The notes: generated by a model not told the origin, from the letters alone. Positions 16,640 to 25,573 are shown, counted from the first letter of the stretch. The stretch is 64,000 nt of DNA from Sphingopyxis sp. (GCA_013823985.1 PNNB01000015.1:1-64000); one strand, 5' to 3'. Program-made: numbers and translations.

Positions 16640-17775
16640 GTCAAACCCAAAAGCTCCCGTTTTTCCTCTGCCGTCAGAAAATCCGCACTACCGACCTGTG
16701 CCCATAACCGCTCGCGATCTTCGGACAGCGCCGACAGGCTATTGAGGTCGACGGCAAACTCCAGCCCGTCGAACCAAGGCCGCAACCCTTGCGCCAGCGC
16801 ATCGAGCAGCTTGTGCGCCAGCGGCAATATGCCTTGCGTCCATAGCGCGCGGTTGGCCTCGCGGTAATTGGCGTAGGTCGCATCCCCGGGCAGGCCGAGC
16901 AACACGGGCGGCACGCCAAAGGCCAGCGCAATTTCGCGTGCCGCCGCCTCTTTCAGCCCGGCAAAGTCCATCTCCGCCGGGGTCAAGGCCATCGCCTGCC
17001 AGCTCAAGCCACCTTCCAGCAGCATGGGCCGTCCGGCATTGCCCGCACCCTGGTAACTGGTCAGCAGCTCTTCCTTCAGCCGGGCATATTGCTCGGTGGT
17101 CAAGGTGCCCGCTTCCCCCGCTTCATAAACCAGCGCGCCCGATGGCCGTGCCGCATTGTCGAGCAAGGCCTTGTTCCAGCGCGTGGCGGCGTTGTGGATC
17201 GCCATTGCACCTGCCGCCGCCGCCATCGCGCCGAGACCATAATGGTCGTCGAGCGGATGTGCGGCGCGCAGGTGGATCACCTGTTCCACCGGCAGGCGCG
17301 AGGTTACTCCCGCCACGCGGTAGACATAGGCCACCGGCCAACCCCGGCTATCCGCCTCGATCGCCACCCGTTCGGGGCGCAGCGCAAACAGCTCGACCGG
17401 GCGCCCATCGGCCCCGGGCAAAATCTCGACATAGGCATTTCCATGCAGCAACAAATGCGTCGCCACCGTTTCGAGCAAAGCCTGCCCCGCGGTCCGCGCG
17501 CGGATCAGCCCCAGCGCCTCCGCAGCGCACGGCAGCAGCGGCGCCGACGCCACCCCATCGGCCACCAGACCCACCGCGCGCTGGGCAATGGCATTGGCAT
17601 TGGCATTGGCATTGGCAAGATATAGCTCACGTACCTGCGCCACATAGGAACGGGGCCATTCGCCTAGCGCCGCCATACCGATGGTGCGAACCCCCGACAG
17701 ACGGTCCTGCTGCACACGCATTTTCCCCGGACGCAGCAACCCGCGCCCGGTTGATTTCCAACCGAAGATATTCAT
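16636..17775 (-). CDS. HK97-family phage/GTA portal protein (remnant cluster)
   Basis: A 379-residue open frame for a portal protein, the dodecameric ring for DNA passage into a capsid. It has family segments VRELYLANANA, LLLHGNAYVEIL, VIHLRAAHPLDDHYGLGAMAAAAGA and FGVPPVLLGLPGDATYANYREANRALW. Length is close to the GTA gp3 usual. Upstream there is no terminase and no clear ribosome binding site or promoter, because a terminator ends the preceding transcript. Without capsid and terminase it cannot work as part of a particle, yet no frameshift or stop is seen. It carries an ATTGGC tandem repeat coding for alternating Asn-Ala. Confidence 0.85.
   Translation of the reverse strand: MNIFGWKSTGRGLLRPGKMRVQQDRLSGVRTIGMAALGEWPRSYVAQVRELYLANANANANAIAQRAVGLVADGVASAPLLPCAAEALGLIRARTAGQALLETVATHLLLHGNAYVEILPGADGRPVELFALRPERVAIEADSRGWPVAYVYRVAGVTSRLPVEQVIHLRAAHPLDDHYGLGAMAAAAGAMAIHNAATRWNKALLDNAARPSGALVYEAGEAGTLTTEQYARLKEELLTSYQGAGNAGRPMLLEGGLSWQAMALTPAEMDFAGLKEAAAREIALAFGVPPVLLGLPGDATYANYREANRALWTQGILPLAHKLLDALAQGLRPWFDGLEFAVDLNSLSALSEDRERLWAQVGSADFLTAEEKRELLGLT
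17593..17616 (+). repeat. Hexanucleotide tandem repeat (ATTGGC)4 in the portal gene
   Basis: Four perfect ATTGGC units, with a degenerate unit on each side. In the portal frame they encode alternating Ala-Asn after VRELYL. Normal portal proteins have only one or two such residues here, so the run probably arose by slippage. It keeps the frame because the unit is six bases. Confidence 0.85.
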
Positions 17776-17813
17776 GCCTATTCCTTGAAAAAGACCAGCG
17801 CCCGCGATGCGCG

Positions 17814-17843
17814 CAAAAAAGGCCGGAGAAAACTCCCCGGCCC
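17814..17843 (-). terminator. Rho-independent terminator after the DUF3857 gene
   Basis: On the minus strand GGCCGGGGAG, a short loop, CTCCGGCC and then a run of six to seven T. It is about 120 bases after the DUF3857 stop and just before the portal ATG, so transcription from upstream would not enter the portal gene. Confidence 0.75.
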
Positions 17844-17961
17844 CTGAACCCTCGCTCTAGCGCGAATCGCAATTTTCGACGATGCCTATTTGTACCGAAT
17901 GAGCGTTACGCTGTCAATATATTTTTACCTATATGGTTATATTTGATCGTGCACAAGCCGA

Positions 17962-19995
17962 TCATTCCACGCTTGTATCTTCAAGACATGGCGCATCATC
18001 AGCGGTCCAATCGATATCAAAGGTCGTCGGGACGAGCTTGGCAGCCTTCATGGAGATCTTCCTGCCAGAGGGCTGATATTCGATACGGGCCATGCTGTTA
18101 TCAAAGCTGGATATCAGAGCATTCTCACGTTTCGCACGCTCGGCATCAATTTCTGGCCTCTCGACCCGCGAACCGCGCACCATGCGGATCGCGCCATCAC
18201 GAAGATCAAATGCGCGGTAATATACCCGGCCAAACATTTCCGTATCGAACTGCGTATTATAGGACCAGCGGTCGGGTTCGGTGTCGGTAGGCAGACGCAC
18301 GGTCGTCACGTCGCAACTATATTCCGGCTTGGTGTAAAAGGGCACATTCTGATCCTGACCTTGCGCCCTAATCCGGCGCGCGGGGGGCGAAAAGCCACCT
18401 CCCGGCAAAATGTAGGATTTGCCGCCGTCGCCCTCCTCTTCCCAGTCCACCGCGCCAGTGCCGCTTATTTTCAATATGCTGGCCTGCGCCTTAATGTCGT
18501 AGCGCCACTGCACGTCGTCGATTGTTTGCCACGTATCCCCGATCAATTCTTGCCGGAAACCGTTCAGCATATCGGACGACGAAATACTGGAAAATTGAAC
18601 TTGCTGCTGCAGGCCTTCAATACCACGCAATATGGTCGTCGTAGTTATCCGCGCGGGCGCATCAAAACCTTCACGCGCATCGACCTCGTAAAGGCGGACC
18701 TTATCCGGCCTGTATGCGGGCTTCCAAGCCAATGGTTCCAAACGGCTACCCTCGGCGCGCAGTGGCAATATCCATTTATAGGGAAGGATGGGATCAGCGC
18801 CCGGTGCCACCACCGGAGGCAATGTGCCGTCCAGAAAATAATCCTTCCCATCGATCTTGGCACGGACCAGCACATGATCGAACATCTGTGCTGCCGGCAG
18901 CCGCTCGTCCAACCCCTCATCGCCTTCTGAATTATTTACAAGAACCGGTTCAGCTTGAATTCCCAGTTCAGCCAGCAAAGCAAGCAGCAAGGTCGATTTA
19001 CCTTTGCAATCGCCATAGCGACGCTCCCATGTTTCATCGGCGGTGGCCGGGTTTAGATTGCCGTCACCCAAGCCAACATAAATATAGCGAACATCCTGTT
19101 GCACCATTTTCAGCGCCGCACTCGCCCGTTCCATTTGGCCGGCGTGCGCGGCCGCGATCCGGGCGGCTTCGCTTTTCAACGGGGACGCAGCCGTCAAGCT
19201 GGATGCTTTTTGATATAACGCCGCAAAGCGTTGGGAGACCTGGGTCCATTCCGCGAAATCGCTATATTCGACGATCCTCTTCCAATTGAAACGAGGCGGA
19301 GCATCCTTCGCCGCGTTTACGGTGGCCGGATTATCAAAGCGGAATTCCAGCCCATTGGCACTTTTCTGGGCTACCGCCGCCATGTCGTCCGTCATCTTTA
19401 TCTGTGGTTGTTGCCCCTCGGTCCAACTCAGCCCAAGCCTGAACCGACCGGGCGATGGGCTGGCCTGCAGAAAAAGGATACCCGATACCGTGTCGCGCAA
19501 GGTTGGATCGTCCTGCCGGGCGGTAAACGCGACTTCGAGCTCATCGCCCACGCGTAGATCAGGTACGCGAACGATCGCGGTCAGGCTCCCGTCAAGGACA
19601 GCCTTTTCAAGTTGATCTTCGCGCCGGAGGATATCGAATTTCACTTTTCCAAGAACATCGATCGCTTCCGTGCCGCGAATGACCTTGATGGTATGAACGA
19701 TCGGCGCACCGGATTCCGGATTCCATGTGAACGACAGGTTCCCAAGCTGGAGCGCGTTCGGGTGGATTATCTTGATGCGATAAGAGTTGTAATGCACTTG
19801 CCCCTTGGCATCGAGGCGTACCAACGTGTCTTGCGCACGCACAAAAAGAAGACCGCTTGCGTCCGCTGGCACAGGCAAGAGTTCGGACGGCACGACCCAA
19901 TCGGGCGCTGGACCTATTTGGACCTCATCATTTTTGGCAAATGCGGCGGTGCTCAACAATGTCGATACGAGAATCAGCCGACCTAAATTACGCAC
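17962..19995 (-). CDS. DUF3857 and transglutaminase-like domain protein
   Basis: A 677-residue exported protein. I chose the GTG start because GGGGAG lies six bases upstream and a signal peptide follows directly (RNLGRLILVSTLLSTAAFA). A DUF3857 domain fills about residues 40-220. A transglutaminase-like core comes next, with the catalytic cysteine in RYGDCKGKS, histidine in MFDHVLV and aspartate in FLDGTL. The C-terminal third is beta-rich. Such proteins occur in periplasm-facing settings of Proteobacteria and Bacteroidetes; the substrate is unknown. It is followed by its own terminator. Confidence 0.85.
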   Translation of the reverse strand: MRNLGRLILVSTLLSTAAFAKNDEVQIGPAPDWVVPSELLPVPADASGLLFVRAQDTLVRLDAKGQVHYNSYRIKIIHPNALQLGNLSFTWNPESGAPIVHTIKVIRGTEAIDVLGKVKFDILRREDQLEKAVLDGSLTAIVRVPDLRVGDELEVAFTARQDDPTLRDTVSGILFLQASPSPGRFRLGLSWTEGQQPQIKMTDDMAAVAQKSANGLEFRFDNPATVNAAKDAPPRFNWKRIVEYSDFAEWTQVSQRFAALYQKASSLTAASPLKSEAARIAAAHAGQMERASAALKMVQQDVRYIYVGLGDGNLNPATADETWERRYGDCKGKSTLLLALLAELGIQAEPVLVNNSEGDEGLDERLPAAQMFDHVLVRAKIDGKDYFLDGTLPPVVAPGADPILPYKWILPLRAEGSRLEPLAWKPAYRPDKVRLYEVDAREGFDAPARITTTTILRGIEGLQQQVQFSSISSSDMLNGFRQELIGDTWQTIDDVQWRYDIKAQASILKISGTGAVDWEEEGDGGKSYILPGGGFSPPARRIRAQGQDQNVPFYTKPEYSCDVTTVRLPTDTEPDRWSYNTQFDTEMFGRVYYRAFDLRDGAIRMVRGSRVERPEIDAERAKRENALISSFDNSMARIEYQPSGRKISMKAAKLVPTTFDIDWTADDAPCLEDTSVE

Positions 19996-20055
19996 ATGTA
20001 TCTCCCCATTATCGGCGCATAATGGACAGGCAAACGCGATATGCAAGGGGATAAG

Positions 20056-20244
20056 CTAGGGAACAGCAATGACTTCCGAAGTTAGCTGCGCCGCGATCTC
20101 GTCCATGCTGCCTGCAACCAGCAAAGGCTGCCCGCCGACGATGCCGATCTGGGTCTGGCCGTTTTCGGCGGCGCGGAGCCAGGCGACGTTGGATGCGACG
20201 ACGAGGTAATTGCCCCCGCGGGAGTGGAGTGCGATAAATTTCAT
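20056..20244 (-). CDS. Small FlbD-like protein
   Basis: A 62-residue protein with AGGAG eight bases before the ATG. The plan (MKFIALHSRGGNYLVVASNVAWL, a polar turn, then LLVAGSMDEIAAQL) resembles FlbD-type small flagellar-associated proteins and related short sphingomonad proteins. No flagellar genes are near, so only a fold-level similarity is claimed. It is upstream of the DUF3857 gene on the same strand. Confidence 0.55.
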   Translation of the reverse strand: MKFIALHSRGGNYLVVASNVAWLRAAENGQTQIGIVGGQPLLVAGSMDEIAAQLTSEVIAVP

Positions 20245-20387
20245 GCTGATGTCTCCTGACAGGAACCAGCGTTAGGGGCGAGTTATGTTCTTTGCATTAA
20301 CGCCGCCCCACATACGTATGTGCGGACATTGCCAAGCCCTGCTTTTCCCATAGAGTGCGCGTCCACATCGCGAAGGGAGAGCGCGTC

Positions 20388-21218
20388 ATGAAAAGTCCGT
20401 TTAGCTATCTGGCCCTGTGCGCCGCCGCATGGCTGGTGCAGCCCGCGCTGGCACAAGCGCAGGATGCGGACGCGCCGCGCTTTGTCGCCGAAACCCCGAC
20501 CGCGCGGGTGGATTATTGGCAGAAGCGGGCCGCCGATATCAAGACCGGCCTGGAAGAGGCCGAAAACCTGCGATCCGTGCGGCTGGTCTTTGTCGGCGAT
20601 TCCATCACCGACTTCTGGCATCTGGATGCGAACCCCTGGTTCCCGGGGCAATATTGCGGATGGTCCGTCTGGAATGAGAGTTTTTCCGGCGCGGTGCCGG
20701 CGCACAAGGCGCTCAACCTCGGCGTGTCGGGTGACCGGATCGAACATGTGCTGCACCGGTTGCTGCCCACCGCGCAAGGCGGCGAAGGTTGGCTGGACCG
20801 GCCCGATCTGCAGCCCGATACGCTGTTCGTGATGCTGGGCATCAACAACAGCTTCGATGCGGAAAAGCCCGCCACCACCAGCATCATAAAGGGCGTGCAA
20901 GCGGTCGTCGCACGCCTGCGCGAACGCAAGCCCAATGCGCGGATTGTCATCCAGTCGCTGCTGCCGACCGAGGATCCGGTCAAGAACCGCGATCTGGTGC
21001 AGCCCGTCAATGCCGCACTGCGTGCCCATGCCGCGTCGTTGCCGGACACCGCCTTTCTGGACCTCTACCCGTCCTTTGTCGACGAGGCGGGTCTCCAGCG
21101 GCGGGCACTTTTCAACGATGCGCTGCACCCCAGCCGCGACGGCTATCGCGTGTGGCGCGACCGGCTGGTTGCCTTTCTGAACGCAGCGCCGGGGGCTATA
21201 GCGCCCAGCGGCGGATGA
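20388..21218 (+). CDS. SGNH/GDSL-type secreted hydrolase
   Basis: A 276-residue protein with a signal peptide (MKSPFSYLALCAAAWLVQPALAQA). Block I is FVGDSITDFW with the nucleophile serine. Block II glycine is in LNLGVSGDRIEH, block III is LGINNS, and block V is DALHPSRDGY with the catalytic Asp and His. This resembles the platelet-activating-factor acetylhydrolase-like esterases. The start was set at the ATG after GGGAGAG, since the frame upstream has no signal. It overlaps the end of the convergent dioxygenase gene by 23 bases. Confidence 0.88.
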   Translation: MKSPFSYLALCAAAWLVQPALAQAQDADAPRFVAETPTARVDYWQKRAADIKTGLEEAENLRSVRLVFVGDSITDFWHLDANPWFPGQYCGWSVWNESFSGAVPAHKALNLGVSGDRIEHVLHRLLPTAQGGEGWLDRPDLQPDTLFVMLGINNSFDAEKPATTSIIKGVQAVVARLRERKPNARIVIQSLLPTEDPVKNRDLVQPVNAALRAHAASLPDTAFLDLYPSFVDEAGLQRRALFNDALHPSRDGYRVWRDRLVAFLNAAPGAIAPSGG

Positions 21219-21876
21219 GGTTGTGATAGAGCTGCGTCAGGCGCAGCACCTCGGCATGGCCGCCGCCATGTTCGGCGGTCAGATGCTGGACGCTCTGGTC
21301 CAGATCAAACAGCATTTCGCGCGCCTGCGTGTCGCGGACGAGTGACTGGACCCAGAAAAAGCAGCTGATCCGTTCCCCCTGCGTCACCTCGGTCACATGG
21401 TGGAGACTGGACGAGGGGTAGAGCAGCAAATGTCCCGCAGGCAGCTTGTACGACGCCTGCCCGAACGCCCCCTGCACCACCAGAACGCCGCCATCATAGC
21501 TGTCGGGTTCGGTGAGAAACAGGGTCGCTGACAGGTCGGTCCGCATCTGTTGCCCGGTAGCAGGGTCGACGCGAATGGCGTTGTCGACATGGTCGCCAAA
21601 GCCTTCGCCCATGCCATAGCGGTTGAACAAAGGCGGATAGATCGCATGCGGCAACGCCGCCGACAGGAACAGGCCGTTTTGCGCCAGCGCCTTCTGAATG
21701 AGGGCGCGCGCCGCTTGCGCTGCCGCGCCCCCTTCGGGCAACTGCCGGTTGCGTTTGGCGAGCGCCGCGCCCGGGCCGCTGGTGCCATTGCCGTCCACCC
21801 AATCGGCTGTGGAGAGGGCGCGGCCCAGCTCCACAGCGTCATGGGGGGGAAGGATATCGGGGATGGCGATCAGCAT
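21196..21876 (-). CDS. PiuC/YbiX-type PKHD Fe(II)/2-oxoglutarate dioxygenase
   Basis: A 226-residue non-haem iron dioxygenase. The iron ligands are in FGDHVDNAIR (H and D) and SSSLHHVTEV (distal H), and the 2-oxoglutarate-binding arginine is in GERISCFFW. This family sits next to catecholate siderophore receptors (fiu-ybiX, piuA-piuC), and here it follows the TonB receptor by 11 bases. A role in siderophore processing or iron adaptation is inferred from that link. Iron control through the receptor promoter is likely. Confidence 0.9.
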   Translation of the reverse strand: MLIAIPDILPPHDAVELGRALSTADWVDGNGTSGPGAALAKRNRQLPEGGAAAQAARALIQKALAQNGLFLSAALPHAIYPPLFNRYGMGEGFGDHVDNAIRVDPATGQQMRTDLSATLFLTEPDSYDGGVLVVQGAFGQASYKLPAGHLLLYPSSSLHHVTEVTQGERISCFFWVQSLVRDTQAREMLFDLDQSVQHLTAEHGGGHAEVLRLTQLYHNLIRRWAL

Positions 21877-21887
21877 GATGCGAACCT

Positions 21888-24173
21888 TCAGAAGCTGGCG
21901 GTCAGCGACAGCGTGGCGGACCGCCCCGGCGCGACATAGGCAAAGGGGCTGCCCGACCGGTAGATCGCGTCATAATAGAGCTTGTCGGTCAGGTTGAGGA
22001 CATTGACCCGCGCCTCTAGCCCCTCGCGCACCTGCCAGCGCGCGACGGCGTCGAAGCGGGTGTAGCTCGGCACATAGGCGGTGCCGGCCACCTGCGACCC
22101 GCCGAAGATTTTGCTCTGGTGATATACCTGTCCACCAATTTCAAAACGGTCGGTCAGCGCATAGGTGGCGAGCAGCGAGGCGCTGTGCTTCGGGATATTG
22201 GCAAAGGGCTTGCCCTCATTCGCGGCATTGGTTGAATTGACCAGCTTGGCGTCGGTGTAGGTGTAACCGCCGAACAATTGCACATTATCCCCCAGATTGC
22301 CCGACACGCCGAGTTCGACCCCGCGTGACCGCAATTCACCGACCAGTTCGTAGACGCCGGGCGACGTCTGTTCGCGGGCGTTCTTCTTGGTGATCTGGAA
22401 CAATGCGCCGGTCAGCAAAAGGTCGCCGTTAAACAATTCGCCCTTAACTCCGGCCTCGAAATTCTCGTTCCGTTCGGGCTCCAGATTTTGCGTCACCGCA
22501 GCAAGGCCGTCATAGGCGACACCATTGCCGTCAATCTGTTCCCCGCTGGGGTTGGACGAGGTGCTGTAGGACGCATAAAGGCTGACCGCCTCGACCGGCT
22601 TGTACAGCGCGCTCGCTTGCCAGTTGAGGAAGCTGACATTGTTGGCCAGCCGCTCGGGTTGGAATCCGGCGGCAGTGCTGGCGTCGGGGTTGAACAGGGC
22701 GATGTCGTAACTGTCGTAACGCGCGCCGAGCGTAACCGCAAATTTCGGGCCGAACTTGATGGTGTCGATGAGATAGACGCCCGTCGATTCCACCCGCGTC
22801 TGCGTGGGGCCGGTGACCCCATCGACATAAGAGGTCAGCGTACCGCCTAGCACGGGATTGGGGTTCAGAAGATTGCGGACGAAGGGCGAGACCGACAGCA
22901 CATTGCCATTCGCATCCTCGACAAAGGCGGAGGTCAGGAGGCGATAGGCATCGACTTTCTCCAGCGCATATTCCGCGCCGAAGACCAGCGTATGCGAAAA
23001 GCCTTCATTGCCCAGACGGATGGTCGCGTCGGCAAGGCTCGCCAGATAGCGCGTGTCCGAATAGCGCCGCTGCGCCCCGGGGGCGACGGTGAACTGGTCT
23101 TCGGGCAGCAGCGTTCCCGTGGCCGGACACGCACCCGTGGCAGTACGGGCAAAGCGGCACACCGCGCCGACCGGTCCGGCGAGGTAGCGGTTATAGCTTT
23201 CCCCATAGCGGGTGATGCTGCGCAGGGAGAGCGCGTCGATGGGATCATATTCTACCGCAAAGGTTCCGATATCGGTGCCATTGTAGAGGAAATCGCGCCC
23301 GATCACGCCGTAATAATTGTCCCGGTCGACCTTATAGGGTTGCTGCGTCGTGCTGTCGAACGGATGGCCCCAGTCCGGCACACCGTCGAGCCGGAAATGA
23401 TAATAGTCCGCCGTGACCAGCAAGCCGTTGACCGGGTTCCAGCCCAAGGCGATGGCGGTGCCCTTTTTGGTGCTTTCCACATAATCGCGGCCCGGTGTGT
23501 CGGCCTGATGGTAAAGCGTGTTGACGCGCAGCGCGAGGCTATCGGTCAGCATGACATTCGCGTCGATCGTTCCGCGCACATGGTTTTCGGTCCCGACAGT
23601 TCCTTCGACCACGGCAAAGTCGTTGTCGATCTGCGGCCGTTTCGATTGCAGGCTGACCAACCCGCCCGTCGTCCCGCGTCCGCCGAAGCTGCCCGACGGG
23701 CCTTTGACGATTTCGATCTGCTCGACGCCGAAAATTTCGCGGCTCGACACGCCGGGGTCGCGCAGGCCGTCAATATAGACATCGTTGCGCGCCTCGAACC
23801 CGCGGATGAAGATACGGTCGCCAAAGGCGTTCCCGCCTTCACCTGTGCCCAGAGTCACGCCGGGGGTCGAACGCACGACCTCGCGAAAACTGGTGGCTCC
23901 GATATCCTCGATGACCTCCTTGGGAATGACTGTAATGCTTTTGGGCGTATCGCGCAGCGGTTCAGTAAACTTGCTGTTGGCCGAACTTTCGACCTTGTAG
24001 GGCGCATTGGGGTTGGCGTTGGGATTGGCATCGCCGTCCCGTTCCCCCGTCACGATAATCGTCCGCCGGTCTTCCGAGTCCGCCAGATCCTCTTCCGCCA
24101 GTGCAGGAGCGGCAATCGAGGCAGAGAGCGCGCCTGCCAAAAGAGCACGGGAGACGAGGGCGGGACGGGGCAT
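21888..24173 (-). CDS. TonB-dependent siderophore receptor (Fiu/catecholate type)
   Basis: A 761-residue outer membrane receptor. It has a signal peptide ending in APALA, a TonB-box-like TIIVTGE segment, and a plug domain (DTPKSITVIPKEVIEDIG, RIFIRGFEARNDVYIDGLRD, EIVKGPSG). A 22-strand barrel follows, ending in the aromatic residue F. An unusual linker with NPNANPNA lies between the TonB box and plug. The ATG at 24173 was preferred to one two codons upstream because of AAAGGA spacing. Two Fur-like palindromes precede it. It forms an operon with the PiuC-type dioxygenase. Confidence 0.93.
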   Translation of the reverse strand: MPRPALVSRALLAGALSASIAAPALAEEDLADSEDRRTIIVTGERDGDANPNANPNAPYKVESSANSKFTEPLRDTPKSITVIPKEVIEDIGATSFREVVRSTPGVTLGTGEGGNAFGDRIFIRGFEARNDVYIDGLRDPGVSSREIFGVEQIEIVKGPSGSFGGRGTTGGLVSLQSKRPQIDNDFAVVEGTVGTENHVRGTIDANVMLTDSLALRVNTLYHQADTPGRDYVESTKKGTAIALGWNPVNGLLVTADYYHFRLDGVPDWGHPFDSTTQQPYKVDRDNYYGVIGRDFLYNGTDIGTFAVEYDPIDALSLRSITRYGESYNRYLAGPVGAVCRFARTATGACPATGTLLPEDQFTVAPGAQRRYSDTRYLASLADATIRLGNEGFSHTLVFGAEYALEKVDAYRLLTSAFVEDANGNVLSVSPFVRNLLNPNPVLGGTLTSYVDGVTGPTQTRVESTGVYLIDTIKFGPKFAVTLGARYDSYDIALFNPDASTAAGFQPERLANNVSFLNWQASALYKPVEAVSLYASYSTSSNPSGEQIDGNGVAYDGLAAVTQNLEPERNENFEAGVKGELFNGDLLLTGALFQITKKNAREQTSPGVYELVGELRSRGVELGVSGNLGDNVQLFGGYTYTDAKLVNSTNAANEGKPFANIPKHSASLLATYALTDRFEIGGQVYHQSKIFGGSQVAGTAYVPSYTRFDAVARWQVREGLEARVNVLNLTDKLYYDAIYRSGSPFAYVAPGRSATLSLTASF

Positions 24174-24195
24174 GGTCATTCCTTTACTGCATTAT

Positions 24196-24210
24196 TGCGA
24201 ACGATTCGCA
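24196..24210. promoter_or_regulatory. Fur-like palindrome 1 upstream of the siderophore receptor
   Basis: TGCGAACGATTCGCA is a perfect 15-bp palindrome about a centre base, 22 bases before the receptor ATG. It fits the TGCGAAT-type halves seen in alphaproteobacterial Fur sites. No binding data are available. Confidence 0.65.
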
Positions 24211-24230
24211 TTATTATACAGCGCAGTTAT

Positions 24231-24245
24231 TAAGAATGATTCTTA
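24231..24245. promoter_or_regulatory. Fur-like palindrome 2 upstream of the siderophore receptor
   Basis: TAAGAATGATTCTTA is a perfect 15-bp palindrome whose centre is 35 bases from that of palindrome 1. The GAATGATTC core is typical of Fur boxes. The pair would flank or cover the promoter and repress transcription when iron is plentiful. Confidence 0.65.
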
Positions 24246-24318
24246 TTTGCAAGACAAATAGGTGCCCGCACGGCAAAAAAGCGTGCGCAAAAAAAGTGGA
24301 GAAGCGCCGAAGCGCGGA

Positions 24319-24819
24319 CTAGGGCGCGGCGGGCGCGGTGGCGCCTTCATTTTCCCAGTTGAGCACCCACATGGCGAGCCGCCCCGTCAAGGCCGCGCCA
24401 ATCGCGATACCGATGGCCGTTGCGACCAAAGCCTGCGCGGGCACTATCGCGGCCCACGCCCCGCAGGCGAAGCGGGCGATGAAGACGGTCATATACAGGC
24501 ACAGCGGCATCCAGCTTCCGGGCAGCAGGATGCGTCCTCCGGCGATACGCTTTGCCCGCGCTTCGGGAAGGACAAACGCGCTGACCGCGCCTGTCCCGAT
24601 ACCGCTCACCCAGGCAATGGCCGCGAAAACAGCGCCTGCAGACTGCGCAAAACTCAGCGCCCCGATGACGCTCCACAGGAAAAAGGCCGTTACCGGTATT
24701 AAGGCCACGACCAAGGGCACTTCGCGCGGCTTGAGCCGCCTTATGCCAAGCGCGATCAGACCGGCCAACAGGACATAAACCCAAATGGGCGCGCCGCCTA
24801 AAATCGATCCTGCCTGCAT
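24319..24819 (-). CDS. Membrane protein, DUF6622-like
   Basis: A 166-residue protein with about five transmembrane helices, beginning GGAPIWVYVLLAGLIALGIRRLKPREV. The combination of a WVYVLLAGLI start and a LKPREVPL loop recalls the DUF6622 family of small multi-pass proteins. Function is unknown. It is divergent from the receptor region and has no obvious partner. Confidence 0.65.
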   Translation of the reverse strand: MQAGSILGGAPIWVYVLLAGLIALGIRRLKPREVPLVVALIPVTAFFLWSVIGALSFAQSAGAVFAAIAWVSGIGTGAVSAFVLPEARAKRIAGGRILLPGSWMPLCLYMTVFIARFACGAWAAIVPAQALVATAIGIAIGAALTGRLAMWVLNWENEGATAPAAP

Positions 24820-24934
24820 ACCCGAAAACCCCTTCCCCCGATAGGTCCGGCAATCCCGCCGCGAGAAAGGGCCTTAAGGCGCATCTCGCACAGCTTCATT
24901 GCCGGTCTCTAGCTTTCAGATCGGCCTGCCCGCG

Positions 24935-25573
24935 TCAACCCAGACCCAACATCTTCCGTTCGCGGCGGATCCAGTCGGCGAAGCTTGGGCGGCTGTGCAT
25001 GGTCGCCAAATAGGCGGTCAGCTTCGGATAGGTTGCGGCGTCCGGGATATAGCCGGCATGCGCGGCGTTGACGAAGGGGCTGGCTACCGAAATATCGGCG
25101 AGGGTCAGGCTGTCGCCGACCAGAAAGCCGCCGTCCTGCAGCACGCCTTCCAGATAGGCGCAAATGGGTCCCATGTCGGTCTCGCCCTTGGCAGCCAAGG
25201 CATCATCGCCGGGCTTGCCGACAAATTTGGGGGACACGATGCGGTTGAAGAACATCGCGCCCGATGCTGCGGTCAATATGGTGTCGGCAAATTCGTCAAA
25301 CCAGATAACCCGCGCGCGGCCCTCGGCATCGGCGGGGATCATCGGCGTGTCGGAATATTTGGCGTCGAGATAGGTGACGATGGCGGTCGAATCCGAAATG
25401 GCAAAATCGCCATCGGTAAAGCCGGGCATCTTGCGGAACGGACTGCAAGCAAGAAATTCGGGGTTCTGGTCACCAAGGCCGATCGGCACAAGTTCGAGCG
25501 CCAGTCCCTTTTCAATGGCGAAGGCCAGCACTTTGCGGACGAAAGGCGAAACCGGGGCACCATATAATTTCAT
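24935..25573 (-). CDS. Glutathione S-transferase family protein
   Basis: A 212-residue cytosolic GST. The N-terminal thioredoxin-like domain (MKLYGAPVSPFVRKVLAFAIEKGL) contains a serine in the position of the catalytic residue, and the glutathione-binding SDSTAIVTYLD motif lies near residue 62. The helical C-terminal domain has the capping motif LTLADISVA. Substrate is unknown. TCTCCT-type pairing sequence precedes the ATG on the coding strand (AGGAGA). Confidence 0.9.
   Translation of the reverse strand: MKLYGAPVSPFVRKVLAFAIEKGLALELVPIGLGDQNPEFLACSPFRKMPGFTDGDFAISDSTAIVTYLDAKYSDTPMIPADAEGRARVIWFDEFADTILTAASGAMFFNRIVSPKFVGKPGDDALAAKGETDMGPICAYLEGVLQDGGFLVGDSLTLADISVASPFVNAAHAGYIPDAATYPKLTAYLATMHSRPSFADWIRRERKMLGLG

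Noticed and set aside
16938..18290. 450-codon plus-strand frame opposite the portal and DUF3857 genes, very rich in Pro, Arg and Ala.
   Set aside because: Composition of an antisense frame and no recognisable domains.
24262..24778. Plus-strand frames opposite the DUF6622-like gene.
   Set aside because: Low-complexity antisense frames; the minus frame has clean transmembrane helices.
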